Source: Pseudomonas cavernicola (lineage in GTDB: Bacteria > Pseudomonadota > Gammaproteobacteria > Pseudomonadales > Pseudomonadaceae). Taken from it: a stretch of DNA of 64,000 bases. Position 1 is the first letter of the stretch, and each line of letters opens with the position of its first letter. The translations under genes and the position numbers were made by a program. Under the pieces are notes generated by a model. The model did not search any database, was not told where the DNA came from, and saw nothing but the letters and a program-made list of their open reading frames with translations. The DNA is taken from contig NZ_QYUR01000008.1 in assembly GCF_003596405.1 (NCBI RefSeq), positions 372,001-436,000 of the forward strand, given 5' to 3'. Positions 33,964 through 43,963 of this stretch are shown here, piece by piece.

Positions 33964-34005
33964 GGTCTAATCTACCCGGGAATTTCAAGGTGCCAGGTAC
34001 CCGAA

Positions 34006-34020
<15 letters not shown>
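33964..34020. promoter_or_regulatory. Three NorR sites (GGT-N7-ACC)
   Basis: ggtctaatctacc (33964-33976), ggtgccaggtacc (33989-34001) and ggtagatttgacc (34008-34020) each fit GGT-N7-ACC, the motif bound by NorR of Ralstonia eutropha. They lie 40-110 bp upstream of the sigma-54 promoter; the third covers the norR start codon region, which suggests autorepression as well. Confidence 0.8.
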
Positions 34021-35535
<1,515 letters not shown>

Positions 35536-35552
35536 ACCATGAGGAAACCGCA

Positions 35553-36020
35553 ATGCTGACCCATCTCGATGCCCAAGGGCGCGCCACTATGGTCGACGTC
35601 ACCGACAAGCTGCCGACGGCCCGCGAGGCCGTGGCCGAAGCGCGGGTGCGCATGTTGCCCGCCACCCTGCAGCTGATAGTCGCCGGCGGCCACCCCAAGG
35701 GCGATGTGTTCGCCGTGGCGCGCATCGCCGGCATCCAGGCGGCGAAGAAGACTTCCGAGCTGATTCCGCTGTGCCATCCGCTGCTGCTGACCAGCGTCAA
35801 GGTCGAGCTAGAGGCCTGCGGCGACGACGGCGTGCGCATCCGGGCGCGCTGCAAGCTGGCCGGGCAGACCGGGGTGGAAATGGAGGCGCTGACCGCCGCC
35901 AGCGTCGCCGCGCTGACCATCTACGACATGTGCAAGGCGGTGGATCGCGGCATGTGCATCGAATCGCTGCGCCTGCTGGAAAAGAGTGGCGGGGCGTCCG
36001 GCGATTTCCGTGCATCTTGA
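35553..36020 (+). CDS. moaC: Cyclic pyranopterin monophosphate synthase
   Basis: 155 residues. Second step of molybdopterin synthesis, acting on the MoaA product. Motifs: [60 protein letters not shown] and [18 protein letters not shown]. Starts 17 bp after norR on the same strand with GAGGA upstream, so may be read from norR or its own promoter; pdxH follows. Confidence 0.95.
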   Translation: MLTHLDAQGRATMVDVTDKLPTAREAVAEARVRMLPATLQLIVAGGHPKGDVFAVARIAGIQAAKKTSELIPLCHPLLLTSVKVELEACGDDGVRIRARCKLAGQTGVEMEALTAASVAALTIYDMCKAVDRGMCIESLRLLEKSGGASGDFRAS

Positions 36021-36087
36021 GCCTGGTCAAGGCGGCGCCGATGAAACCTGCTGAGATGGCCCATCGCCGCCGACCGAGGATACGAGC

Positions 36088-36735
36088 ATGAGCGAACACC
36101 TGCAGAACATGCGCCGTCACTACCAGCGCGACGGCTTGCTTGAAGCCCATGTGCCGGACGAGCCCTTCGCCCTGCTGCATGCCTGGCTGCAACAGGCGAT
36201 CGAATGCGAGCAGGCGCCGGTCGAGGCCAATGCCATGTACCTCGCCAGCGTCGACGCCCAGGGCCTGCCGCATTGCCGGGTGGTTCTGCTCAAGGACCTC
36301 GCTGCCGACGGGCTGGTGTTCTACAGCCACTATCGCAGCGCCAAGGGCTGTGACTTCGCCGCCAACCCGCAGGCCGCGGCAACCTTCCACTGGCCGGGCC
36401 TGGAGCGCCAGGTGCGGGTGGAGGGCGTAGTCGAGCGGGTTACGGCCGCGGAGTCCGACCGTTACTACCAGAGCCGGCCGCTGCTCAGCCGCCTGGCCTG
36501 CTGGGCCAGCGAGCAGAGCCAGCCACTCGGCAGCCGCGCCGAACTCGAGGCGCGCCTGCAGCAGATCCAGCAGCAATACGCCGACAACCCGCCCGAGCGC
36601 CCAGAGGACTGGGGCGGCTACCGCCTGCTGGCGCTGCGCGTGGAGTTCTGGCAGGGCCGCCCGGGGCGCCTGCATGACCGCATCAATTACCTGAAAAAAG
36701 AATCGGGCTGGCGGCGCGAACGCCTGGCCCCCTGA
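36088..36735 (+). CDS. pdxH: Pyridoxamine 5'-phosphate oxidase
   Basis: 215 residues, full length. FMN enzyme making pyridoxal phosphate from PNP or PMP. Motifs: RRHYQRDGLLEAHVPDEPFA, RVVLLKDLAADGLVFYSHYR, SKGCDF-like AKGCDFAANPQ and the C-terminal EFWQGRPGRLHDRINYLKK. Its position inside the moa set (moaC 67 bp upstream, moaD 18 bp downstream) is unusual and may tie B6 supply to anaerobic growth, where the oxygen-dependent enzyme would be paradoxically expressed. Confidence 0.94.
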   Translation: MSEHLQNMRRHYQRDGLLEAHVPDEPFALLHAWLQQAIECEQAPVEANAMYLASVDAQGLPHCRVVLLKDLAADGLVFYSHYRSAKGCDFAANPQAAATFHWPGLERQVRVEGVVERVTAAESDRYYQSRPLLSRLACWASEQSQPLGSRAELEARLQQIQQQYADNPPERPEDWGGYRLLALRVEFWQGRPGRLHDRINYLKKESGWRRERLAP

Positions 36736-36753
36736 GCGCGCGGAGACTGTCCC

Positions 36754-37002
36754 ATGCTGACCATTCATTATTTCGCCGGCTACCGCGAGCAGCTCGGCCT
36801 GGACCGCGAGCAGCTGGCCTGGCAGCCCGCGCTGGCGACCATCGGTGCGCTGCGTCAGCTGCTGGTGGAACGCGGCGGCAACTGGGCGCACCTGGCCGCG
36901 CGCAACCTGATGTGCGCACGCAACCAGGAACTGTGCAGCCCCACCGAGCCGCTGGTCGACGGCGACGAAGTGGCGTTCTTCCCGCCCGTGACCGGAGGCT
37001 GA
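36754..37002 (+). CDS. moaD: Molybdopterin synthase small subunit
   Basis: 82 residues, ubiquitin-like, ending in the PPVTGG diglycine that is thiocarboxylated to deliver sulfur. Start MLTIHYFAGYREQLG. Followed one base later by moaE, its partner. Confidence 0.93.
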   Translation: MLTIHYFAGYREQLGLDREQLAWQPALATIGALRQLLVERGGNWAHLAARNLMCARNQELCSPTEPLVDGDEVAFFPPVTGG

Positions 37003-37003
37003 G

Positions 37004-37456
37004 ATGACGGTTGTAGTGCAAACCGATGGTTTTGACGCCGGCCGTCTGCTCGACGTCCTGCACGGGCAGAATCCGGGCGTCGGCGCGGTGGTCAGCTTCG
37101 TCGGCTATGTGCGCGACTTCAATGTGGCGCACGCGGTGCACGAGCTGTTTCTCGAGCACTACCCGGGCATGACCGAGAAGTCCCTGGCCGCCATCGAGGC
37201 GGAGGCCCGTCAGCGCTGGCCATTGCTGGCGGTGAGCATCGTGCATCGGGTCGGGCAGCTGGCGCCGAGTGCGCCGGTCGTCTTCGTCGGCGTGGCCAGC
37301 GCCTATCGTCAGGCGGCCTTCGACGCCTGCGCCTTCATCATGGATTACCTGAAGACCCGCGCGCCGTTCTGGAAGAAGGAGCTCGGCGGCCAGGGCAGCC
37401 AGTGGGTCGCCGCCCGCGACAGCGACCAGCAGGCTGCGCAGCGCTGGGCCCGCTAG
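37004..37456 (+). CDS. moaE: Molybdopterin synthase catalytic subunit
   Basis: 150 residues. Forms the dithiolene with MoaD. Motifs: GAVVSFVGYVRDFN, LFLEHYPGMTEKSLAAIEAE, VSIVHRVGQLAPSAPVVFVG and AFIMDYLKTRAPFWKKE with the active-site Lys. Directly after moaD. Confidence 0.95.
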   Translation: MTVVVQTDGFDAGRLLDVLHGQNPGVGAVVSFVGYVRDFNVAHAVHELFLEHYPGMTEKSLAAIEAEARQRWPLLAVSIVHRVGQLAPSAPVVFVGVASAYRQAAFDACAFIMDYLKTRAPFWKKELGGQGSQWVAARDSDQQAAQRWAR

Positions 37457-37473
37457 TTTTCTAACCGGGCGAC

Positions 37474-37686
37474 TCAGTCCGCCTCGTCGGTGGCGCTGGT
37501 CTTGTCCGGCGGCGGCTCGATGCCCCAGTCGCCGAACAGGTACCAGTCCTCGCCGAGCATCTCCAGCGGGTGCATGGTGCGCTCGGAGCCATTGCCGCAG
37601 GCCAGCGAGCCGGCCGGGCAATAGCGATCGCAGCCCCAGCAGATGCGCTCGGGATGCTTGGGCTGCAAGGGGAATTTCTTGCTCAT
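37474..37686 (-). CDS. DUF3079-family protein
   Basis: 70 residues with a Cys-rich core: KHPERICWGCDRYCPAGSLA followed by CGNGSERTMHPLEML and DWYLFGDWG. The four-Cys pattern suggests a small metal-binding fold; DUF3079 has no established function. Convergent with moaE. Confidence 0.8.
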   Translation of the reverse strand: MSKKFPLQPKHPERICWGCDRYCPAGSLACGNGSERTMHPLEMLGEDWYLFGDWGIEPPPDKTSATDEAD

Positions 37687-37750
37687 GGTGCCACCTTGAT
37701 CGGGCTCTAAGCCGTTGTCGCCAGGCTAGTCGCGCTGTGCCGCGCCGGCC

Positions 37751-37764
37751 TTGATCGTGGTCAA
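37751..37764. promoter_or_regulatory. FNR-type box (DUF3079/moaB intergenic)
   Basis: ttgatcgtggtcaa is TTGAT-N4-GTCAA, one change from consensus. It lies 65 bp upstream of the DUF3079 ATG (minus) and could serve it, or moaB at longer range. Confidence 0.55.
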
Positions 37765-37776
37765 GTGCCGCGGCCC

Positions 37777-37839
37777 GTAGGGTGCGCCATGCGCACCGGG
37801 GCCGGCGGCGGGCTTGCTGGTGCGCACGGCGCACCCTAC
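37777..37839. repeat. REP-like inverted repeat
   Basis: gtagggtgcgcc-atgcgcacc (37777-37797) is mirrored at 37819-37839 with one mismatch, around a GC-rich loop. Inverted gtagggtgcg units of this kind are dispersed repeats in pseudomonads. It stands between two FNR-type boxes. Confidence 0.65.
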
Positions 37840-37853
37840 GTGAACGGTGGGCA

Positions 37854-37867
37854 TTGATCCCGCTCAA
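37854..37867 (+). promoter_or_regulatory. FNR-type box upstream of moaB
   Basis: ttgatcccgctcaa is TTGAT-N4-CTCAA, one change from consensus, centred about 109 bp before the moaB ATG. Confidence 0.55.
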
Positions 37868-37968
37868 GGGTGCGGCGTTGTACCCCAGGGTGATACCTCC
37901 AACGGGGAATGGGCGCAGGCGGGGCGAGAGCGCAGGCTGCGCGCAGATATCTTGCGGAGGTTTGCAGC

Positions 37969-38523
37969 ATGGCCCACTTGTCCAGCGTCGAATTCCAGTC
38001 ACTGCGCATCGCAGTGCTCACCGTCAGCGACACGCGCAGCGTGCTCACCGACAGCTCCGGGCAGACCCTGATCGATGGCCTGGAAGCGGCCGGGCATGCG
38101 CTGTACGAGCGCGCCATAGTCCCCGACGACATCTGGCAGATCCGCGCGCGCCTGTGCGCCTGGGTCGCCGACCCGCTGGTGCAGGCGGTGCTGATCACCG
38201 GCGGCACCGGCTTCACCGCGCGGGACAACACGCCGCAGGCGGTGGCGCCGCTGCTGGACAAGCAGGTCGACGGTTTCGGCGAGCTGTTCCGCCAGGTGTC
38301 CCTGGCCGAGATCGGCACCTCCACCGTGCAGTCGCGCGCCCTGGCCGGCATCAGCAACGGCACCCTGGTGTGCTGCATGCCCGGCTCGCCGGGCGCCTGC
38401 CGCACCGCCTGGAGCAAGATCCTGGTCGAACAGCTGGATAGCCGCACCCGCCCGTGCAATTTCGTGCCGCACCTCAAGCAGCTGCCGGAGCAGGCGGTGG
38501 CGGCGTGCGGAGCACGCTCGTGA
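37969..38523 (+). CDS. moaB: Molybdopterin adenylyltransferase-type protein
   Basis: 184 residues. MoaB/Mog fold: LRIAVLTVSDTRSVLTDSSG, VLITGGTGFTARDNTPQAV (nucleotide and MPT site), FGELFRQVSLAEIGTST and LVCCMPGSPGACRTAW. Activates molybdopterin before metal insertion. GGAGG lies 8 nt before ATG 37969. The stop overlaps moeA by four bases (GTGA). Confidence 0.92.
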   Translation: MAHLSSVEFQSLRIAVLTVSDTRSVLTDSSGQTLIDGLEAAGHALYERAIVPDDIWQIRARLCAWVADPLVQAVLITGGTGFTARDNTPQAVAPLLDKQVDGFGELFRQVSLAEIGTSTVQSRALAGISNGTLVCCMPGSPGACRTAWSKILVEQLDSRTRPCNFVPHLKQLPEQAVAACGARS

Positions 38524-39758
38524 GCGCCTGTGGCTGCGCTGGCCACGGCCATGAGCTGCGCCCGATCGACCAGGCGATCGCCGAACTGCTGCAGCGCGTG
38601 CCGCCGGCCCCGCTGGCCGAGTGGGCGCCGCTGAGCGAGGCCGGCGGCCGCGTGCTGGCCGAGCCGGTGCATGCGCTGTGGCCGATGCCGGCCTGGGACA
38701 ACAGCGCCATGGACGGCTACGCCCTGTGCGCCGCGGACCTGCCGGCCGAGGGCGGCTGGCTGCCGCTGGCCGGGCGCATCGCCGCCGGCGACATGGCCCT
38801 GGAGCGCCTGCCGGGCGGGCATGCGGTGCGCATCTTCACCGGTGCGCCGCTGCCGCCGGGCGCCGACAGCGTGGTGGCGCAGGAGCAGGCGCGCGAGGAG
38901 GGCGCTGCGGTGCACCTGGTGCCCGTGCTGGCCGGCGCCCATGTGCGTCGGCGCGGTGAGGAGTTCGGTGCCGGCAGCTGCGTGCTCGACGCCGGCCAGC
39001 GCCTGCGCCCGCAGGAGCTGGGCCTGCTGGCCAGCCTGGGCATTGCCGAGGTGGCCGTACACCGGCGCCTGCGCGTCGGCCTGCTGAGCAGCGGCAACGA
39101 GTTGCGCGAACCCGGCGAGCCGCTGCTGCCCGGGCAGATCTACAACGCCAACCGCTACAGCATCGGCGGCGTGCTGCGCAGCCTGGGCTGCGAGGTGGAC
39201 GACTGCGGCATCCTGGTCGACGAGCTGGCCGCCAGTCGCGATGCCCTGAGCCTGGCCGCTTCGGAATGGGATGTGCTGATCACCTCCGGCGGCGTTTCGG
39301 TCGGCGAGGAAGACCACCTCAAGCAGGCCGTGCGCGAGTTGGGCGAGCTGCACCTGTGGCGCCTGGCGATCCAGCCGGGCAAGCCGCTGGCTTTCGGCCA
39401 CGTCTGCGGCACGCCGTGGATCGGCCTGCCGGGCAATCCGGCGGCGGCGCTGATCACCGCCCTGGTGGTGGCGCGGCCGTACCTCCTGCGTGCCCAGGGC
39501 TGCCGCGAGGTCATGCCGCAGCCGCTGCAGATTGCCGCCGGTTTCGACTGGAACCAGCGCAACGCGCGCCGCCAGTACCTGCGCGCGCGCCTGCAGCCGG
39601 TCGATGGCCAGTTGCGTGCGGTGCTCCATCCCAAGCAGGGCTCGGCGATGCTCACGGCCGCCTGCTGGGCCGACGGCCTGGCCCTCGTCGACTGCGAACG
39701 GACCCTGGTGGCCGGCGAGCTGATCGACTTCCTGCCGTTCAGCGCACTGCTCGACTGA
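38520..39758 (+). CDS. moeA: Molybdopterin molybdenumtransferase
   Basis: 412 residues. Inserts molybdate into adenylylated molybdopterin. Motifs: WDNSAMDGYALCAADL, RIAAGDMALE, RIFTGAPLPPGADSVVAQEQ, SSGNELREPGEPLLPGQIYN, SGGVSVGEEDHLKQAV and GLPGNPAAALITAL. GTG 38520 is the start that gives the GTGA overlap with moaB and has GGAG 8 nt upstream. A short Cys-containing N-terminus (SACGCAGHGH) precedes the family domain. Confidence 0.94.
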   Translation: MSACGCAGHGHELRPIDQAIAELLQRVPPAPLAEWAPLSEAGGRVLAEPVHALWPMPAWDNSAMDGYALCAADLPAEGGWLPLAGRIAAGDMALERLPGGHAVRIFTGAPLPPGADSVVAQEQAREEGAAVHLVPVLAGAHVRRRGEEFGAGSCVLDAGQRLRPQELGLLASLGIAEVAVHRRLRVGLLSSGNELREPGEPLLPGQIYNANRYSIGGVLRSLGCEVDDCGILVDELAASRDALSLAASEWDVLITSGGVSVGEEDHLKQAVRELGELHLWRLAIQPGKPLAFGHVCGTPWIGLPGNPAAALITALVVARPYLLRAQGCREVMPQPLQIAAGFDWNQRNARRQYLRARLQPVDGQLRAVLHPKQGSAMLTAACWADGLALVDCERTLVAGELIDFLPFSALLD

Positions 39759-39764
39759 CACGGC

Positions 39765-39778
39765 TTGACCATGGTCAA
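39765..39778 (+). promoter_or_regulatory. FNR-type box upstream of ubiU
   Basis: ttgaccatggtcaa is a perfect palindrome of the FNR type (TTGAC-N4-GTCAA), centred 67 bp before the ubiU ATG. A tagagt at about 39801 is a possible -10. Confidence 0.75.
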
Positions 39779-39838
39779 GGCGTGCGCCGGGAACCGCCAC
39801 TAGAGTGGCGCAACGCATTCCGAGCAAGGTGGTTCAGC

Positions 39839-40834
39839 ATGCATCTGGTGTGTCCGGCGGGCAGTCTGCCCGCCCTCAAGGCTGCGCTGCAGCAAGGCGC
39901 GGACGCCATCTACGTGGGCTTTCGCGATGACACCAACGCCCGCCATTTCGCCGGGCTCAACCTCGACGAGAAGCAACTGGACAGCGGCCTGCAGCTGATC
40001 CGCCAGCGCGGCAAGCAGCTCTATGTGGCGGTCAATACTTACGCCCAGCCGCAGGGCTGGGCCCGCTGGCAGCGGGCGGTCGACCAGGCCGCCGACCTCG
40101 GCGTGGATGCGCTGATCGCCGCCGACCCCGGCGTGCTGGCCTACGCCAGCCGGCGCTATCCCGACCTCAACCTGCACCTGTCGGTGCAGGGCTCGGCGAC
40201 CAATGCGGCGGCGCTGGCCTTCTACCAGCAGCGCTACAACATCCGCCGTGCGGTGTTGCCGCGGGTGCTGTCGCTGGCCCAGGTGCGCCAGGTGGCGGAG
40301 CGCAGCACGGTGCCGCTGGAGGTGTTCGCCTTCGGCAGCCTGTGCATCATGGCCGAGGGCCGCTGCCACCTGTCGTCCTATGTCACCGGCGAGTCGCCGA
40401 ACCTGTGCGGGGTCTGCTCGCCGGCCAAGGCGGTGCGCTGGCAGGAGGAGGCCGAGGGGCTCAGTTCACGCCTGGGCGGGGTGCTGATCGACCGCTATGG
40501 CCCCGGGGAGTCGGCCGGCTACCCGACCCTGTGCAAGGGCCGCTTCCTGGTGGGCGGCCAGCGCTTCCATGCCCTCGAGGAGCCGACCAGCCTGAATACC
40601 CTGGACCTGATCCCGCAGCTGGCCGAGATCGGCATTGCCGCGGTGAAGATCGAAGGCCGCCAGCGCAGCCCGGCCTATGTCGAGCAGGTCACCCGCGTCT
40701 GGCGTGCCGCGCTCGATGCGCATGCCCGCGCGCCGGCCCAGTTCAACGTGCTGCCGCAGTGGCGCAGCGCTCTGGACGGGCTCTCCGAAGGCAGCCAGAG
40801 CACCCTGGGCGCCTACCATCGATCCTGGCAGTGA
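39839..40834 (+). CDS. ubiU: Oxygen-independent ubiquinone hydroxylation protein UbiU
   Basis: 331 residues of the U32 peptidase-like family. With UbiV it binds [4Fe-4S] clusters and hydroxylates ubiquinone precursors without oxygen. MHLVCPAGSLPALKAALQQG opens the barrel. The cluster cysteines are in FGSLCIMAEGRCHLSSYVTG, PNLCGVCSP and YPTLCKGRF. Followed 7 bp later by ubiV and then ubiT, the canonical trio. The FNR-type box upstream fits expression in anaerobiosis, supplying quinone to nitrate reductase and qNOR. Confidence 0.94.
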   Translation: MHLVCPAGSLPALKAALQQGADAIYVGFRDDTNARHFAGLNLDEKQLDSGLQLIRQRGKQLYVAVNTYAQPQGWARWQRAVDQAADLGVDALIAADPGVLAYASRRYPDLNLHLSVQGSATNAAALAFYQQRYNIRRAVLPRVLSLAQVRQVAERSTVPLEVFAFGSLCIMAEGRCHLSSYVTGESPNLCGVCSPAKAVRWQEEAEGLSSRLGGVLIDRYGPGESAGYPTLCKGRFLVGGQRFHALEEPTSLNTLDLIPQLAEIGIAAVKIEGRQRSPAYVEQVTRVWRAALDAHARAPAQFNVLPQWRSALDGLSEGSQSTLGAYHRSWQ

Positions 40835-40841
40835 GGCCGTT

Positions 40842-41732
40842 ATGAAATTGAGTCTGGGTCCGGTCCTGTTTTACTGGAATCGCGGCAAACTGCTGGATTT
40901 CTATGCCGAGATGGCCAGCCAGCCGCTCGACATCATCTACCTGGGCGAGACCGTTTGTTCCAAACGCCGCGCCCTGTCGCTCGACGACTGGCTGGGGCTG
41001 GCCCGCGAGCTGCGCGAATGCACGCGCGCCGAGCTGGTGCTGTCCGGCCTGGCGTTGATCGAGGCGGCCTCCGAGCTGTCCAGCCTCAAGCGCCTGTGCG
41101 GCAATGGCGAGCTGCTGGTCGAGGCCAACGACATGGGCGCCGTGCAGCTGCTGCGCGAGCAGGGCCTGGACTTCGTCGCCGGGCCCTCGCTCAACCTGTA
41201 CAACGCCCAGGCTTTGGCCGAGCTGCAGGATTGCGGGCTGCGCCGCTGGGTGCTGCCGGTGGAATGTTCCGCGGCGCTGCTGCGTGATTGCCTGGGCCAG
41301 CTCGATGCCCTCGGCCGGCCGCGTCCGGAGGTCGAGCTGTTCGCCTACGGCCACCTGCCGCTGGCCTATTCGGCGCGCTGCTTCACCGCCCGCGCGGAAA
41401 ACCGGCCCAAGGACGATTGCCAGTTCTGCTGCATCAACTACCCCGAAGGCATTCCCCTGCTCAGCCAGGAGGGCGAGGCGCTGTTCACCCTCAACGGCAT
41501 CCAGACCCTCTCGGCGCGGGTCAACAACCTGTTGGCCGACTACAGCGAGGTGCAGCGCAGCGGCGTTGACTGTTTGCGTCTGAGCCCGCGTGCCGAGGGT
41601 ATGGCGCAGGTGGTGGCGGATTACCACGCGGTACGTCAGGGCGCTTTGCCGCCGCTGCTGGCCCAGGGCTGCAACGGTTACTGGCATGGCCGTCCCGGCA
41701 TGCTCGCGGCAGAGGAGGTGGGGCTGTGCTGA
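40842..41732 (+). CDS. ubiV: Oxygen-independent ubiquinone hydroxylation protein UbiV
   Basis: 296 residues, U32 family. MKLSLGPVLFYWNRGKLLDF, IYLGETVCSKRRALSLDDWL, VEANDMGAVQLLREQGLDF and the cluster segment SARCFTARAENRPKDDCQFC with CINYPEGIPL. Forms a heterodimer with UbiU. The C-terminus overlaps ubiT by 7 bp. Confidence 0.94.
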   Translation: MKLSLGPVLFYWNRGKLLDFYAEMASQPLDIIYLGETVCSKRRALSLDDWLGLARELRECTRAELVLSGLALIEAASELSSLKRLCGNGELLVEANDMGAVQLLREQGLDFVAGPSLNLYNAQALAELQDCGLRRWVLPVECSAALLRDCLGQLDALGRPRPEVELFAYGHLPLAYSARCFTARAENRPKDDCQFCCINYPEGIPLLSQEGEALFTLNGIQTLSARVNNLLADYSEVQRSGVDCLRLSPRAEGMAQVVADYHAVRQGALPPLLAQGCNGYWHGRPGMLAAEEVGLC

Positions 41733-42235
41733 CCCTGAGCCAACTGGCGCTACGCAGTGCCGATCCGCTGCTCAGCCTGAGCCGCCATGTGCCGTTCATT
41801 CTGCAACGCTGGGTGCTGGAAGCTGCCGTGGCGCGGCTGTTTGCCGAGCCGTTGCAGGGCGGTGCTTTTGATCTGTTGCAAGGCCGCTGGCTGCGTCTGG
41901 AAGTCAGTGACCTGCGCCTGGCCTGGTGCATCACCCGCGACCGGCAAGGCCTGCGCATGGCGACGCGAGCGCCGGTGGATGTGTGCATTCGCGGCAACTG
42001 GCGCGAGTTTGTGCTGCTCGCCAGCCGTCAGGAGGATCCGGACACACTGTTTTTCCGCCGCCGCCTGGTCATCGAGGGCGATACCGAACTGGGGCTGGCG
42101 ATGAAGAACCTGATCGACAGCCTGGACCCGGATCACTTGCCGCCACGCCTGTGGCGCTCGTTGTGCCGGGTGGGTGAAGTGCTGCGTGAGGACCTGGCGC
42201 AACGCCGCTCGACAGCGGCCGGCAGCGCCGGCTGA
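41726..42235 (+). CDS. ubiT: SCP2-domain accessory protein UbiT
   Basis: 169 residues with an SCP2-type lipid-binding domain: VLEAAVARLFAEPLQGGAFD, RLEVSDLRLAWCITRDRQG, LASRQEDPDTLFFRRRLVIE and GDTELGLAMKNLID. It is thought to hold the hydrophobic quinone intermediates for UbiUV. GTG 41726 overlaps the ubiV end, indicating coupled translation. Confidence 0.92.
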   Translation: MLTLSQLALRSADPLLSLSRHVPFILQRWVLEAAVARLFAEPLQGGAFDLLQGRWLRLEVSDLRLAWCITRDRQGLRMATRAPVDVCIRGNWREFVLLASRQEDPDTLFFRRRLVIEGDTELGLAMKNLIDSLDPDHLPPRLWRSLCRVGEVLREDLAQRRSTAAGSAG

Positions 42236-42513
42236 TACCGGGCAGCCGGGCAGCCGGGCTGCTTGGCGCAGCCCATCGAACAGGCCAGCCAGCGAATCAA
42301 TGTGGCCTGGGCAGCCTGTAAATGCAGATAGTGTGGTTGGCTTGTCGGCAGTGGCTATGAACCTGTCCCGGTCTCTGCGCAGCTGTGGGTTCGCGCAACG
42401 CATTGATCGCTGAATGCGTACCAGGCAAGGGTTAGTGGCCTGTGTGGTTAGTTCAATCAATCAATTAACCGTACAGACCCTAAGGTGGGTGAGATGTTGT
42501 GAGGGGCTGCCCC

Positions 42514-42921
42514 TCAGCTATCGGCACTCTGCAGCCCCGCTGCCTTGCGGGCCTGCAGGCGATCGCTGGCGATCAGCTCCACCACCTCGGCATAGACCTG
42601 CTCGACCGTGTCGCTGCTGAAGTCCTCGCCGTAGCGCTTCTTCAGTCCCAGGCCGCTGAGAACCAGGTGTACGTCGGCGCTGACCCCGTGCTGGTCCAGG
42701 CAGCCGCGCACACATTGCAGCGGGCAGCCATCCAGAGCCAGGATCGGCCTGCCGCTGTTGGCCTTGTTGACCAGCGAGGCGACACGCCCGCCGACACCGG
42801 CGATGCAGGACATTTCCGCCAGGCCAGCGCGGTCCAGGCGCAAGGCCAGGGTGTTGGCCAGTTGCGCCACGTTCGAGCAGCCGGAACAGGAGTACACCAG
42901 GGGAAGCTTGGGATCGGACAT
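42514..42921 (-). CDS. DGC-domain putative zinc-binding protein
   Basis: 135 residues: PLVYSCSGCSNVAQLANTLA, SCIAGVGGRVASLVNKANSG, PILALDGCPLQCVRGCLDQH. The paired Cys motifs (CSGC, DGCPLQC, C) define the DGC domain (PF08859), annotated as zinc-binding but not characterised. AGGAGA lies 7 nt before ATG 42921. It follows the dnr gene by 60 bp on the same strand and is likely co-transcribed. A gagggg/cccctc hairpin overlaps its stop. Confidence 0.8.
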   Translation of the reverse strand: MSDPKLPLVYSCSGCSNVAQLANTLALRLDRAGLAEMSCIAGVGGRVASLVNKANSGRPILALDGCPLQCVRGCLDQHGVSADVHLVLSGLGLKKRYGEDFSSDTVEQVYAEVVELIASDRLQARKAAGLQSADS

Positions 42922-42980
42922 CGGGATTCTCCTCATGCGGTTGGGCGCGCGCCGCCGCCGGCACTTGTGCGGGGGCCGGC

Positions 42981-43661
42981 TCACTCGTAGTAGTTGGCCA
43001 GGCTGGGACGGTCCAGTACGCGAATGCTGCGACGTTCCATGGCGATCAGGCCGGCATCGATCAGGCGATGCAGGATGCGCGAGAAAGTTTCCGGCTGGAT
43101 GCCCAGCTGCGAGGCGATCAGGCGCTTGGATACGCTGAGCTGGATCTGGCCGTTGCCGGCTTCGCGCTGCTCCTGGCAGAGGAAACGCACCACGCGGCGG
43201 CTGGCATTGCCGACGGTGAGGGTGTCGATCTCGTCCAGGCGCTGGTGCAGGCGCATGCTGAAGCTGGCCAGCAAATCGAGGCAGATCTTCGGCTGTTCTT
43301 CCAGCAGGCGTCGGTAATGGGTGCCGTCGATGCTGATCAGATTGCTGGCTTTCAGCGCGCTGCAGGTCACGGGGTAGTGGCTGGCACCGGTGAACAGCAG
43401 GGCCTCAGCAAAGCTCTGCCCGGGCTGGATGACTTCCACCAGCTTTTCCTGGCCCTCGAACAGCACGCGGGTCAGTTTCATCTGGCCGCTGAGCAGCAGA
43501 TAGAAGCGCTCGGCGGCATCGCCCTGGTGAAACAGTGCATCGCCACTGTCCAGTTTGCGCTGGATGGCCAGGCAACTGACTTCAGTGAACAGGGCCTCGG
43601 GCAGCCGGTTGAACAAGTGGTGCTGGCGCAAAGCCTTGAGGTTTTCTGAGTCGGTCAGCAT
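42981..43661 (-). CDS. dnr: Dnr-type CRP/FNR-family regulator
   Basis: 226 residues. N-terminal cNMP-like domain (FYLLLSGQMKLTRVLFEGQE, EVIQPGQSFAEALLF), dimer helix (ICLDLLASFSMRLHQRLDEI) and HTH with recognition helix QPETFSRILHRL, which reads TTGAT half-sites. The N-terminal Cys cluster of FNR/ANR is absent, so it belongs to the DNR group, which senses NO through haem and activates denitrification genes. It is a strong candidate to act on the boxes at 26583, 37854, 39765, 47240 and 59302. Confidence 0.85.
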   Translation of the reverse strand: MLTDSENLKALRQHHLFNRLPEALFTEVSCLAIQRKLDSGDALFHQGDAAERFYLLLSGQMKLTRVLFEGQEKLVEVIQPGQSFAEALLFTGASHYPVTCSALKASNLISIDGTHYRRLLEEQPKICLDLLASFSMRLHQRLDEIDTLTVGNASRRVVRFLCQEQREAGNGQIQLSVSKRLIASQLGIQPETFSRILHRLIDAGLIAMERRSIRVLDRPSLANYYE

Positions 43662-43724
43662 GGGTCACCTCCTGGGCTGTCATCCTAGGCGGCGAGGGGC
43701 GGCTCTCCCATTCCCCCATGGCAC

Positions 43725-43740
43725 TACCTCCAAAGAGGCA
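43725..43740 (-). promoter_or_regulatory. NarL-type 7-2-7 site upstream of dnr
   Basis: tacctccaaagaggca fits two inverted heptamers (TACYYMT-like) separated by aa, 64-79 bp before the dnr ATG. NarL control of dnr is known in Pseudomonas aeruginosa, so the site is plausible. Confidence 0.5.
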
Positions 43741-43963
43741 GTACCAGGTTGCGGCTGGCCCAGTAGCTGCATTGTCGCCTCCAGGCCCTGTCGGCATTCC
43801 GGTATCGCCGGCCGGATTTCAGGGCCATGACCGTGTGCCGGGTAGTCTTCTGCCCCGGGTGGCCTGCTGCGGTTGACGGGTATATGGCCTTGATTTTCGA
43901 CAAGCCGGCGCTGCCGGCTCCATGCTATCTCGCAAGCCAATTGTGTTCGTCGAGGAATCCCCT

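Noticed and set aside
37836..39827. 663-codon minus-strand frame opposite moaB-moeA
   Set aside because: Shadow of two well-supported molybdenum cofactor genes.
43890..43903. FNR box upstream of the carbonic anhydrase
   Set aside because: ttgattttcgacaa lacks the ATCAA half-site.
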